This document shows positions 11,619 to 20,625 of a DNA stretch of 64,000 nt, piece after piece. Every line of letters begins with the position of its first letter. The stretch's first letter is position 1. The notes under the pieces are model-generated. The model was not told the DNA's origin, did no database searches, and was given only the letters and a program-made list of their open reading frames with translations. Location of the stretch: contig NC_057922.1 in NCBI RefSeq assembly GCF_018873765.1, forward strand, positions 8,569,563 to 8,633,562, given 5' to 3'. The stretch is from Telopea speciosissima. Lineage: Eukaryota; Streptophyta; Magnoliopsida; Proteales; Proteaceae. The position numbers were made by a program, and so were the translations under genes.

Positions 11619-11711
11619 GAGGAAAGAAGAGAAGAACAAGAAAAGCAGAGAAAGGATGAAGATGATAATGATGATGAAGAAGAAGAAGAAGAAGAGCTAA
11701 TTTCATCCTGA
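11619..11711 (+). CDS. NLR terminal exon coding an acidic tail
   Basis: The acceptor tatatgcag (ending 11618) joins in phase 0 to the LRR exon that ends at 10475 (aga ttg|gtatgt). The exon encodes EERREEQEKQRKDEDDNDD, then a run of seven Glu, then LISS and a stop. The equivalents at 1490-1582 and 4561-4623 are also open, acidic and end at a stop after a similar acceptor, although their sequence differs. Acidic tails are not a standard part of RPS2-like proteins as I know them. A role in charge-based contacts or regulation would be speculation; slippage of GAA repeats alone could also maintain such a frame. Confidence 0.65.
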   Translation, partial: EERREEQEKQRKDEDDNDDEEEEEEELISS

Positions 11712-11795
11712 GTGCGAAGACTAGGTATGTTTCTTCATATCCTCAACAATATGGAAGGTTTTTTTCCCCCTTTCTTTCTTGGTACTAAAGTTTAA

Positions 11796-11873
11796 TGCTT
11801 GTAGTGGATGAATTCTATCTTGGAAAAAATATTGTGCTTGTAGTGGATGAATTCTATCTTGGAAAAATTATTG
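11796..11873. repeat. Two tandem 39-bp copies in the NLR 3' flank
   Basis: The unit tgcttgtagtggatgaattc plus 19 nt occurs twice with a 39-bp period. Related sequence occurs in the 259-bp repeats at 17451-17968. Confidence 0.85.
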
Positions 11874-12055
11874 TGTACCAGGTGGATAACTCTCTTTACT
11901 AGTTACTACTTAGTTACATATTGTCTATTCCTTTCAAACCAGATTACTTAAAACTGTATCATCCAATAAGTTAAATGTGGTTATTGATTTGTGAAAGAGA
12001 ATTTCTTGATTCTTCTTTTCTATTCCGGTCCGGTTCAATCTCCATTCTTCTGTCC

Positions 12056-12734
12056 AGGTGATGCTGTCTATCAGAAGGGATGGTGAAGGTATGGACCTCA
12101 TCTCCTCAAGCTGCTAGAGCTTTGTATAGGGTCGAGCCATGGCATTCCATTCCCCCTAGGAGCTGCATTGACTGGCCATGTCTTGGAGAAGACTGCAAGC
12201 TTCAGCTTTGCAAAGGCTGGACCAAAGCAGAGTTTGTTCCTTGGAAACAGGGCATCGTGCTTGCTGAGTTCTTGGCCTCTGGAGAATGGTTCCTGGAAAG
12301 GACCCTATCAGACGCACAAGTACTAAAGAGAGATAGACCTGATGGTTAGAACGGAGGAAAAGGTCTAAAAGATCTTTAGCCCCTACAGGTATGGAAAATG
12401 GTGTTGATCTGTTACCTGAAGGTGTGGTTAAAGTGTTTGAAGTGCATGGGGTGGATCTAATTTGATACAAACATTGATTAACAAGGCTTTTACAATTGTA
12501 GACAAAACAAGGATTTAAGCCCATTTTATGTCATATCTTTGGTAAAAATACCGAGTCTTAAACTCGTTGAATGTGTCATGACTTTGATAAAAATATCGAG
12601 TTTTATTTGACTCAGATGATTTATGACCTAGTCGCGTTGTTTTTACCCAGACTTAGTCTACACAATTTAAATTTTTATTCAAAATGTTTGAATGTCTCTT
12701 AAATTATTAACGTAACAAGGGTTTGTTATTTATC
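12056..12734 (+). other. Possible 5' part of a LINE, or unassigned DNA
   Basis: There is an 89-codon open frame at 12080-12349 (begins MVKVWTSSPQAARALYRVEP) that I do not recognise, followed by sequence with broken frames such as LLPEGVVKVFEVHGVDLI. Its position just upstream of a LINE 3' end and the same orientation suggest it may be LINE ORF1 debris, but no diagnostic motif is visible. Confidence 0.3.
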
Positions 12735-13583
12735 CAGGACACCTTGGCATCTTTTTCTTTCATGCAATATTTCCAAACATATATGGGTTGCTGGACCCTT
12801 GGGGGTTAGAACTGAATTTTTACAAGCCGATTCCATCTTTCATCTTTGTACATCTATCCATACCCAACCCCTTGGCAGCAATTTGACTGTAAATATTTCT
12901 TCTCCTGTTTGCAATAACCTGCTACTTCATTTGGAACGAGAGGAATAGATGTTGGATTAATCAAGCCTCTCCAAACCCTTTGACAATACTACATAATATT
13001 AATAAATGGATTTAGGACCATCAACTCTTTTCATCAACCTTGTCTGATGTCACTCCTAGTCCATCACCTGTTTACCTCAGTAAAATCGACCTAACTCGTT
13101 CACTCCCACTTGACTCCCTAACTATTATTTGTGATGTTAGTTTTCGGGCAGAAACTAAAGAAGTAGGTTGGGCTGCCATGCTGTTTCGCAATAATTCATT
13201 CATTTGTGCATACTTTGATTTTGGTTATACAGGAATAGCACAAGAGGCAGAAACTCAAGGGTTGCTACTCAGGCTGCAACACATAGGAGAGTCCCTAGAT
13301 GCATCTCTCAACATCTGAACTGACTGCGAGGAACTGGTTCATTGGCTGCACCCTCCAACAAGACAATGGCCGTGGGAGATTTTCACCATCCTACGGGATA
13401 TTCGACATATTTTGGGAAACTTTCGTACCTTTTGCTATCTAAAAAAGACAGATCTATTGTGTATCTAGCACATAAGCTGGCAAATCAAGCAAGATGTACT
13501 AAAATTGCTGTCTGTATTTCATATTTTAATTATAACTTAATCTAATTAGTTTTCTTCTTATCAAAAAAAAAAAAGAAAAAAAA
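12735..13583 (+). mobile_element. LINE (L1-type) 3' end: RNase H-like domain and poly-A tail
   Basis: Translation shows the typical end of a plant L1 reverse-transcriptase ORF: CYFIWNERNRCWIN (linker before RNase H), then IICDVSFRAETKEVGWAAML, in which the DVSF...GWAA pattern matches RVT_3-type RNase H, and later TDCEELVHWL and WEIFTILRDIRHIL. Several stops and frame changes occur. A run of A with one G follows at 13562-13584 after 'ttcttatc', the expected tail of a LINE. It is 5'-truncated and inactive. No target duplication was found. Confidence 0.75.
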
Positions 13584-14123
13584 AGACACCCACTGCCCTC
13601 TTAAACTACAATTAGGGATGTTGTTAGAAATAAAAACAAAAAAGCTTTGAAGTAAATTTTACAACAAAGAGTTAAAACGTAATTGAACAATCCATCTTCT
13701 CCAAAATCATCTACCCAATCTTTCTCCATTTTTTGGGATAAGATTCTTGATTATTTTAATGAGGAAATAGGTTATGTGACCACCCATTTTCTTTCCAAAA
13801 AAAAAAAAAAAAACCATTCTACTCATTCGCTCTCCTAGCCCCTCCCCGGCTCCCATCTTTCGCCAGAATAAGTAGAGACGGGCGTTGAAAGAAACTCTTG
13901 CCCATTTTAGTGAGTTGGTGTTTGATAAAGGTTAACATCCTACTTTGCTCTCACCTATTTTCGTTTTTTTATTTTTATTTTAATAATTTTAAATAAATCT
14001 TCTTAATTACACAATAAAGTAATTATAATTGGATATTGCCAATTGAAGCATATAAAGTTAATTTATCGGGTAATAATGAATAAATATAATCTGTTAGTGA
14101 TAGAAATATAGCTCACTATTGAT
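13584..14123. other. Intergenic AT-rich stretch ahead of the eroded NLR copy
   Basis: No gene is visible. The part from about 13905 to 14120 parallels 6340-6640 upstream of the best NLR copy (for example ttaatttatcgg near 14059 and 6570), so it is old shared NLR upstream DNA. A 17-nt poly-A run lies near 13797. Confidence 0.45.
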
Positions 14124-14165
14124 TAGAGAGTAGAGAGTAGAGAGTAGAGAGTAGAGAGTAGAGAG
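14124..14165. repeat. Heptamer minisatellite, six copies of TAGAGAG
   Basis: Six perfect tandem copies of tagagag. The paralogous position in front of the best NLR copy (near 7324) has a single gtagagag, so the array expanded after the duplication. Confidence 0.95.
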
Positions 14166-14390
14166 TCACAGATCGGTGGTTTCTCAGGTGGAACTAAATA
14201 CTGTTTATGGGCCCGACCACCACTTGCTTCAGACAAATCACTGGACCACCATCTCTCTGCTTTTATTGAGATGAGGAATTTTGTAAGCTTATTTACAGGT
14301 GGTGTCATTTAATTGATATATAATCTAGGATAGGATAAGATAAGATATGACCAATTAGGTTCCTCTAATTTTTTTCCTAAATATTGCGGA
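14166..14390 (+). promoter_or_regulatory. Duplicated NLR upstream region (remnant)
   Basis: Parallel to 7322-7540, with shared words such as caccacttgcttca and aggataagataagat. The TATA-like sequence of the other copy is altered here (tttattgag). It no longer drives an intact gene. Confidence 0.5.
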
Positions 14391-14573
14391 GTTACGAAAG
14401 TCATAATACATTTTTTAAAACAGCAGCTAGTGCTCTAGAGTGCTATCTATTGGCATACCAAATAACTGTAGCACCCCTTTGTCTTTCTAGGGGTGTGATG
14501 GTCATTTTGTATACCTCTTATATTGCATCCGTCTAGATAAATCCCCCCTAAAAGAAAATATGAGGGATATAAA

Positions 14574-14758
14574 TGGAAGAGTTTGGTTCATCTGCAAGTA
14601 TCAACAGGTGAACATACGTGTGAGAGCCAATCATATTTTAATTTTATTTTCATAAAAACCCTTCTTCCCCTTATAAATGGTTAGAATAGGATAGATGATC
14701 GGTGGTAGGCTCTCACATATACGTTCACTTGTTGGTACATGCAGATGATCCATTCTCT
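14574..14758. mobile_element. Foldback MITE, family D, second copy
   Basis: The inverted arms carry ggttcatctgcaagtatcaa at the left and ttggtacatgcagatgatcc at the right, with GTGAACATACGTGTGAGAGC mirrored by CTCACATATACGTTCACTTG. It separates the NLR promoter remnant from the NLR coding remnant. Confidence 0.7.
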
Positions 14759-14811
14759 AGTTTGAAAGCCAGATTGCCCATCATGGTACCTCTCTGGATG
14801 AGAATGAATCA

Positions 14812-14950
14812 TTGTACGGACCAATAGATGAACCTACATGTGAGAGTCAATCACATTTTAATTTTATTTTTATAAATACCCCTCTTTCCCTCGTAAATGA
14901 CAATAATGGGACAGGTGACTGGTCCTGACATATACATTGGTGGTACCTCT
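14812..14950. mobile_element. Partial family D MITE
   Basis: Contains gatgaacctacatgtgagag and the same interior AATTTTATTTTTATAAA stretch as the neighbouring copy, but the right arm is poorly preserved. Confidence 0.45.
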
Positions 14951-15030
14951 TTGGATCACCACGCGTCGCAACAACCCAGGTCCTTGAACGAAGACCTCAT
15001 CCGGAATCTTTATTTTCGCGAGACTCTTCA

Positions 15031-15061
<31 letters not shown>

Positions 15062-15087
15062 TCTATATATTGGTGCGTGTGAGTCAT

Positions 15088-16375
15088 TGATATCGTAAGG
15101 CTATTTTGATCCAACGAAGAAAACTAGAAAGAAGCACAGAAGCAAAAGGATTTGAAGCATCAGCAGAGAGCGCTGGTTCAGAAGTCGATAATGTTGTCTT
15201 CAACTCGAACAACCTACGAACTGAGTACGAGCAAAAAGAATAGCTCCATGTCGAAATTGTTGATTAAAAATAGGGTCGAAGATGTTGAAGAAAGAGGAAG
15301 CTGGAAACAACAACACATGAATTGATGCATGAGATCAGCGATGAGGGTGGTCGACGAGAGATATGGTGCAGCTGACACAGTGGTGAAAATCACAGATTCG
15401 AAATTTGGTCAGCCGTACAAAATCTGTGATTTTCACTACTGAATCAGCCGCAACAAATTTCTCTAGGGTTACGAAAATAAGTTGTTCCAAGATGAAAACG
15501 ATGTGAAAGAAAGTTGTCTCTGGCTTTTAAAGGAAAGCGTATGTTGATTCAGAGAACATGAGACAAGATTAAGTGTCTTTACAAATTACAAACTTCCATG
15601 TGAGTTCACTACTTCTTCCTCCCTCATCTATGATAAATGAATGCCAAAACTATCCCAGTATTACGGATAATGGATCTATGAGCTTTATTTTCAAAACCCT
15701 AGGTAAAATCTGGAGGAGTACACCTGAATTTGGTCCACCGACGGATGATCTGTAGGGTCTTTTTCTAGTTTATACTAGTGATGTTCCTTTTGCTTTAGTT
15801 AGACGTTGTACCTTTATCACTGTTATTTTGAAGAACTTAAAATGCTTAAAGCAAATCTTTTTTTTTTTTTTTTCCTTTCCTTCCAGCTATGAGGTAAGTG
15901 ATGAAGATAAGCGATAAGATGGCTTAGGTTGGTTCAAACACAGTGAGTCACTAATTAGAGCTTTGTATCAGGTTCGTATTGTTGAGGTTTTCCGTTAGTA
16001 AGTGCATCCAAAGTTGTGATCAACGAAGCAGAACGGTGGCTACAAAGTTTGTGATCCCCTTTGCAGGAAGAGATTATGTTCAATCAATTCTGAGTGAACA
16101 AACAACCACAAGATTCAGTATGGAATCTTTTTGTTGAAAATGTTGGTGTTGCTAAAAAAAATTAGCTCACAAACTTTTTCCACAAAAAGATTCCACGCCA
16201 TTGTTGGTAGTGGTGGCACAACTCAACACACAGAAAAAAAAAAAGGAAGAATGGAAAGGGGCAATCAGCTTCAAATCTTAAAGGTATGGAAAAAAAGTAT
16301 TTTCAATAAATGACAACAAACCGAGCAATCTCTCTTCCTTTAGTGTTGTTTATTGGAGTCCATCAGGTTTGTTGA
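15088..16375 (+). pseudogene. Heavily eroded CNL-type NLR copy
   Basis: Collinear with 7680-8910 of the best copy. The start region reads attgatatcgtaag where the best copy has the ATG (atggatatcgtaag), so the start codon is lost. Later blocks align: gcatcagcagagag with 7875, caacctacgaactgagtac with 7930, gtggctacaaagtttgtgat with 8533, tatggaatctttttgtt with 8615, and caatctctcttcct with 8880. The P-loop region is missing, replaced near 15372-15445 by an inverted duplication of the segment that corresponds to 8284-8310. Stops and frame changes are many. There is no LRR; the right side is cut by a Ty3/Gypsy fossil. Confidence 0.75.
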
Positions 16376-16539
16376 TTGAAAATTATTCTAAATTTCCTGA
16401 CCTATTTTGGTGAAATATGTACTTTCTATTTTCTGTTCCTGGCTGTTTCTCGCAGTCCAAACACTGGATGAACCTGAGATTTTAGGCATGAAATCAGCCT
16501 AATAGGACTTTCCTTCGAATGTAATATCAGGCCTTAGAT

Positions 16540-17330
16540 GGAGAACACAAAATTTATGATTCTACCCAAGCTCTTTGAGGAGAAAGGGCCACGTCTTGAG
16601 GAATTCATCCCCAACTATCATGAATTGGCAGAGTACTTGTATAGGCTGAAATTGGACGTGCACCACACCAAGCTTACCCCTTGACTTACTAAAACTTGAG
16701 GACGACTTTTTCAAGCTGGGGAGAGCTGATTCAGTTCAGTCTTGAGAGATGTGACAAAACAGGGCCTGCGTATGGCTGCTTATTTGTGTAGAGTTCCTAA
16801 ACTCTATTGTTTTTTAGTTGTTTAGGACATTTTGTTTTAGGGAGTTAATAATTTTCATTATTGCTTAGTAGTAAAGGATCTCTCACTATATCAGAGAGTT
16901 TCCTATTTGGTTGTAATGATCACAGCCTATAAATTAAGAGAGGACAGCAGCCTCCAAAGATTTTTGGTGCTGGAAGAATGTTCTCCTTAGTGAGTTTGGC
17001 CGCTGTGGTAACTCTGTTGCTGCGTCTTGTGGCGAAGCTTTTCCCACATCTCCATTATTTTCTTCAAGTTCCAGCCCTAGTTCCAGTGTATGCGTGGGAG
17101 ACTAATGTAACTTTTTCTGAACTTCATCCTAGTTGGTTTGATTATACACTTATTATTCTTGGTCAATACGCATCTCTATTCTGCCCAGTTTTTATATCAG
17201 TTTCAGAAGAAAAGCTCTTTCTGATCTCAGATTTTTCGGTCATCAGTACCAGTCAATCCAGTCATTGGATTGGGCTGGATTTTTTATATTATCTTCCTTT
17301 CCTCCTGTTCGACATTCAACTATAAATTTG
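16540..17330 (+). mobile_element. Ty3/Gypsy LTR retrotransposon fossil: end of pol and one LTR
   Basis: A stretch around 16685-16735 resembles the C-terminal end of Ty3/Gypsy polyproteins (LRT..FFKLGRAD pattern). It is followed at about 16750 by a candidate LTR beginning tgtgac, with a TATA-like tataaatta near 16926, running to about 17325. Only this 3' portion is present. It is broken and old, a fragment rather than a whole element. A roughly 30-bp near-identical sequence (ccatcaggtttg...) lies just outside each side, at 16361 and 17332. Confidence 0.6.
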
Positions 17331-17450
17331 ATTCCATCAGGTTTGCTGATCGAAATTTTGGATGATTCCAGACACCCACTGTAAACATTTGCAAACCCGG
17401 TCGATTTCTGAGAACCTAGAGCTGTATGCAGATGCAGAAGTACATGTTCC

Positions 17451-17968
17451 ATAGTTCTTTCCGTTCACAAGAAAGACTTACCATATATGATAAGATGTGG
17501 TGAACTTGTAGTGGATGCATTCTTTCCAGATGGGTAACTCCTGGGTTTTTGCTGACAAAGAACTTACAAACATAGTTGATTATTAACAAGTGAAGTGTTA
17601 CACTACAGAGAAGTCATCTGCCAAGGATTCTTTTTCTACCAAAGTCAGCTGGTGGGTTGGCCCTGTGTATCGCAGGTAAAAGAATCTTCATTTACACTGA
17701 CTGTTCCAGATAGTTCTTTCCGTCAACAAGAAAGACTTACCATATAGGATAAGATGTGGTTAGCTTGTAGTGGATGCATTCTTTCCAGATGGGTAACTTC
17801 TGGGTTTTTGCTAACGAAGAACTTACAAACATAGTTGATTGTTAACAAGTGAAGTGTTACACAACGGAGGAGTCATCTCCCAAGGATTCTTTTTCTACCA
17901 AAGTCAGCTGGTTGGTTGTCCCTGTGTATAGCAGGTAAAAGAATCTTCATTTACACTGACTGTTTCAG
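17451..17968. repeat. Two tandem copies of a 259-bp unit
   Basis: Unit 1 (17451-17709) and unit 2 (17710-17968) both begin atagttctttccgt and end cactgactgtt(c/t)cag, differing at scattered positions. Each contains catctgccaaggattc-like sequence, also seen near 4783 in NLR remnant copy 2, so the unit derives from the NLR 3' region. Confidence 0.9.
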
Positions 17969-17997
17969 TTTTCTCCTATGTATCATGTGTTATAATT

Positions 17998-18235
17998 TGG
18001 CAATTCTTGGGCAGGGGAAAGGTAAGAGGAGTCCTCGTACAGGATTGTGATGATGAGAATGATAAATTTATAAGTAATATTTGTATCTTTTGGTTCAACT
18101 ATTGCTAAATTTGTGAAGTTTCAGGTCCTGTTGTGAACCTTGATTATCTAATATCGGGGAAGTGTAATCAAAGAAGGAAGAGGCTGGTGTGATTATTGTA
18201 GGTTCTCTTGCACAAGCGGCCATGTGGTTCATAGC
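17998..18235 (+). pseudogene. Decayed copy of the NLR downstream module
   Basis: Matches 4880-5170 of NLR remnant copy 2: aggagtcctcgtac, attgtgatgatgaga, gaagtttcaggtcctgttgtgaa and gattattgtaggttctcttgc all have counterparts there in the same order. The frame is lost. It joins directly to the ANTH pseudogene. Confidence 0.6.
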
Positions 18236-18309
18236 TTGCAAAGGATAAGAATGTATTCGTTAAGAACTGCCGTTAATCTTTTGACACCCAGAGTTCGAAT
18301 CGGCGGTCA

Positions 18310-18834
18310 GCAAAAGCCATCAGCCACGATGAACTCTGTCAATTATAAGAATGTGCAGCGAGTCTTGACTTGGATCCGCAACTCTTCCTCTTTCAAAACT
18401 TTTATATGGGCTCTTACTAAACAAATTGAGAAGACGCGAAGCTGGGTCGTCGCAATCAAGGGCTTAATGTTCTTACATGGCATCTTCTCCTGTGATGTAC
18501 CAGCTGTTTGAAGGATTGATGGGTTGCCATTTGATCTTTCTGACTTCACTGGTGGTCATCTAAAGGCTACGAAATCGTAGAGGTTCAATGTTTTTTGTTC
18601 GTGCTTACTTTGCTTCTTAAGCTGCAATCTTCCATTGGATGATCTAAAATATGATATAGATGCCAATCGGTCGTCGTCTAGGGTGAAAGTGCTAGTTTAA
18701 TTACAAGATTGCAGACATTGTTAGATATGCTTATCCAGATTAAGATTAAGCCTTGATGTACATAGTAATATGTGTTGGATTGCTGAAGTTCTTGTGGGAA
18801 TATTTGAGGCTGGAAAGATGGAGGAGGTAATGGT
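18310..18834 (+). pseudogene. ANTH-domain clathrin assembly protein (AP180/CALM-like) fragment
   Basis: Plant AP180-like proteins bind PIP2 and clathrin during endocytosis. The translation gives VNYKNVQRVLTWIRNSSSFK, then FIWALTKQIEKTRSWVVAIK, GLMFLHGIFSCDVPAV, and after a stop RIDGLPFDLSDFTGGHLKAT, in the order of the ANTH N-terminal domain. Further pieces (NVFCSCLLCFLS, then GIFEAGKMEE) fit the later helices with frame changes and a deletion. The N-terminal helix and the C-terminal clathrin-binding region are missing, and an LTR begins at 18835. It has no visible introns, in keeping with the intronless genes of part of this family. It is a dead fragment. Confidence 0.75.
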
Positions 18835-19457
18835 TGTTGGAATTTTTTCAATATTTGTGTGAACGGTTTTGAGTTATTCTTTGGTTTAATGTTGGTCTAG
18901 TTTTTTGGCAGTTTTGGGTCATTATTTGGTTCTATGTTGGTCTAGTTTTTTGGCTAAGGGACATGTATCTTTGAAGAGATATATCCATTTGTATAGGTGC
19001 ATTCATAACACTTTGAAATCTTTTAATCTAACCCATTGAACCAAGAGACACATCTACACCATGGGATATCTTCAAGAGACACTTCATATAAGTGCTTGGA
19101 TTAGAATCTTTTAATCTTATCCACTCATGTCAATGGGCACACCCATTTCATGAGGTGTTTTGAAGGGATACATCCACCACTATAAATAGAGGTGAAATGG
19201 ATACTCCAAATGATTCAATTTTTGTAGTACGATTTCAGTCAGTTAGGCATTAACAAATTCTCAATTCTCTGATAGTTTCAAGTGATTACTGTCTCTGCAA
19301 ATCAGTAATCAGTCTAGTCTGTTTTATCTTGGGAGGTAAATTTGTTGAAACTCAGTGCAGTAATAGGATGTAAATATTGTCTTAAGGACAGAGCGTTCTC
19401 GTTCAGTTCAAACTATTTCTTTGTCCTCTTCTTTTGATATTAGTGTTTTTTCTAACA
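18835..19457 (+). mobile_element. LTR of an LTR retrotransposon, first of a head-to-tail pair
   Basis: Starts tgttggaattttttcaat and ends ttctaaca, with a TATA-like tataaataga near 19182. About 623 bp, including an internal duplication of about 45 bp near its 5' end. No internal (gag/pol) region lies between it and the next LTR. Fossil; the family (Copia or Gypsy) cannot be told from an LTR alone. Confidence 0.7.
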
Positions 19458-19468
19458 ATCTTAAGAAT

Positions 19469-20034
19469 TGTTGGAATTTTTTTAATAATTACGTGGACGG
19501 TCTTGGGTCATTCTTTGGTTCAATGTTGGCCTGATTTTTTTGGCTAAGGGACATGTATCTTCAAAGAGACATATCCATTTGTATAGGTGCATTCATAGCA
19601 TTTGAATTAGAATCTTTTAATCTAATCCATTGAACCAAAAGACACACCTACATCATAAGATATTTTCAAGAGACATTTACATATAAGTGCTTGGATTAGA
19701 ATATTTTAATCCTATCTACTCATGTTAATGGACACATCCATTTCATGAGGTGTCTTGAAGGGATACATCCACCACTATAAATAGAGGAGAAATGTACAAT
19801 CCAAATGATTCAATTCTTGTGGTACAATTTCAGTCAGTCAGGCATTCTGATAGTTTCAAGTGATTACTGTCTCTGCAAATCAGTAATCAGTCCAGCCTGT
19901 TTGATCTTGGGAGGCAGATTTGCTGCAACCCAGTGTAATAATATGGTGTAAATATTGTCTTAAGGACAGAGCGTTCTCGTTCGACTCAGGCTATCTCTTT
20001 GTCCTCTTCTTTTAATATCAATGGTTTTCTAACA
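19469..20034 (+). mobile_element. LTR of an LTR retrotransposon, second of the pair
   Basis: About 566 bp, same start (tgttggaattttttt) and end (tctaaca), and the same tataaatagag near 19777. It is separated from the first LTR by 11 bp. The two share most of their length with scattered differences, suggesting considerable age. Fossil. Confidence 0.7.
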
Positions 20035-20149
20035 ATTTTACTAGGAATGTTGAGACACCTATCCAAAAACTGGATGATTGTAGACTAAAGTGCATACAAT
20101 AGCAGATTGTCTTTGATTTCCCAAAGCTGTGACTACCTCCATCTATTAA

Positions 20150-20625
20150 TCATCATGGTTTTGATGGACCGATATCAGATAGGCTGATTTGTATTGGTAT
20201 TAGTGGAGACTGATATCGATTGCTTGTCGATCCTATATTGATGTTTGGTACAGATAAGAGAAAAAATGTAAACTTTCAATTTTTTGAAGGAAACTGGGTA
20301 AATCTATCTGATCTACATCCATACAGACCGTTCCGTATCAGTATCGGCTGATACCAATGCCATTTCGTCACTTGCCTGTGCATTCTCCAATGCAATTGTT
20401 GATTTAAAAATGGGGAACCGGATTCGTTGAATCGGCAAATTCATGATAGAATCGGTCGTGACCAAACTTTATTTTGACCAATCCGATACGGTCGAATCAC
20501 ACTCAAAATCCTAAAAATTTTCATGTTTTTGGATTTGGAGGCGGATTCTAGGGTTCTTGAAATTCGAATTGTGACTGTCCAATTCTGTCTCCGTTTCCGC
20601 AATTTAAAACCTTGAGTGCTTGTCC
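20150..20625. repeat. Degenerate ATCGG-type repeats
   Basis: Contains drifting gatatcgg, ccgatatc, gaatcgg and atcggtc words and ends at 'atttaaaaccttgagtg', the tail also seen at 970-990. Confidence 0.5.

Larger units (their letters stand above)
7682..11711 (+). pseudogene. CNL-type (RPS2/RPS5-like) NLR gene, best copy, two disabling changes
   Basis: NLRs of this class are cytoplasmic or membrane-associated receptors that sense pathogen effectors. The ATG at 7682 begins MDIVSSALGCC; the open frame extends further upstream without an ATG. In order: a coiled-coil region (about 1-150), P-loop GMGGIGKTT (177-185), kinase-2 MLMLDDIW (248-255), RNBS-B KILTASRS (275-282), GLPLA (343-347), RNBS-D FLYCCLFPED (403-412), then VKMHDVMHELGIW encoded near 9079, and an LRR domain to a donor at 10475/10476. 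The last exon is 11619-11711. The frame breaks at a run of six A (8999-9004) and a TAG stop follows at 9138-9140; otherwise the reading frame is well kept over about 960 codons. It is a recent pseudogene, a null allele, or partly an assembly error. It is the least damaged member of the array. Confidence 0.85.

Noticed and set aside
16978-17325. 115-codon open frame starting MFSLVSLAAVVTLLLRLVAK, signal-peptide-like
   Set aside because: It lies inside the candidate LTR of the Ty3/Gypsy fossil, so the hydrophobic start is coincidental.
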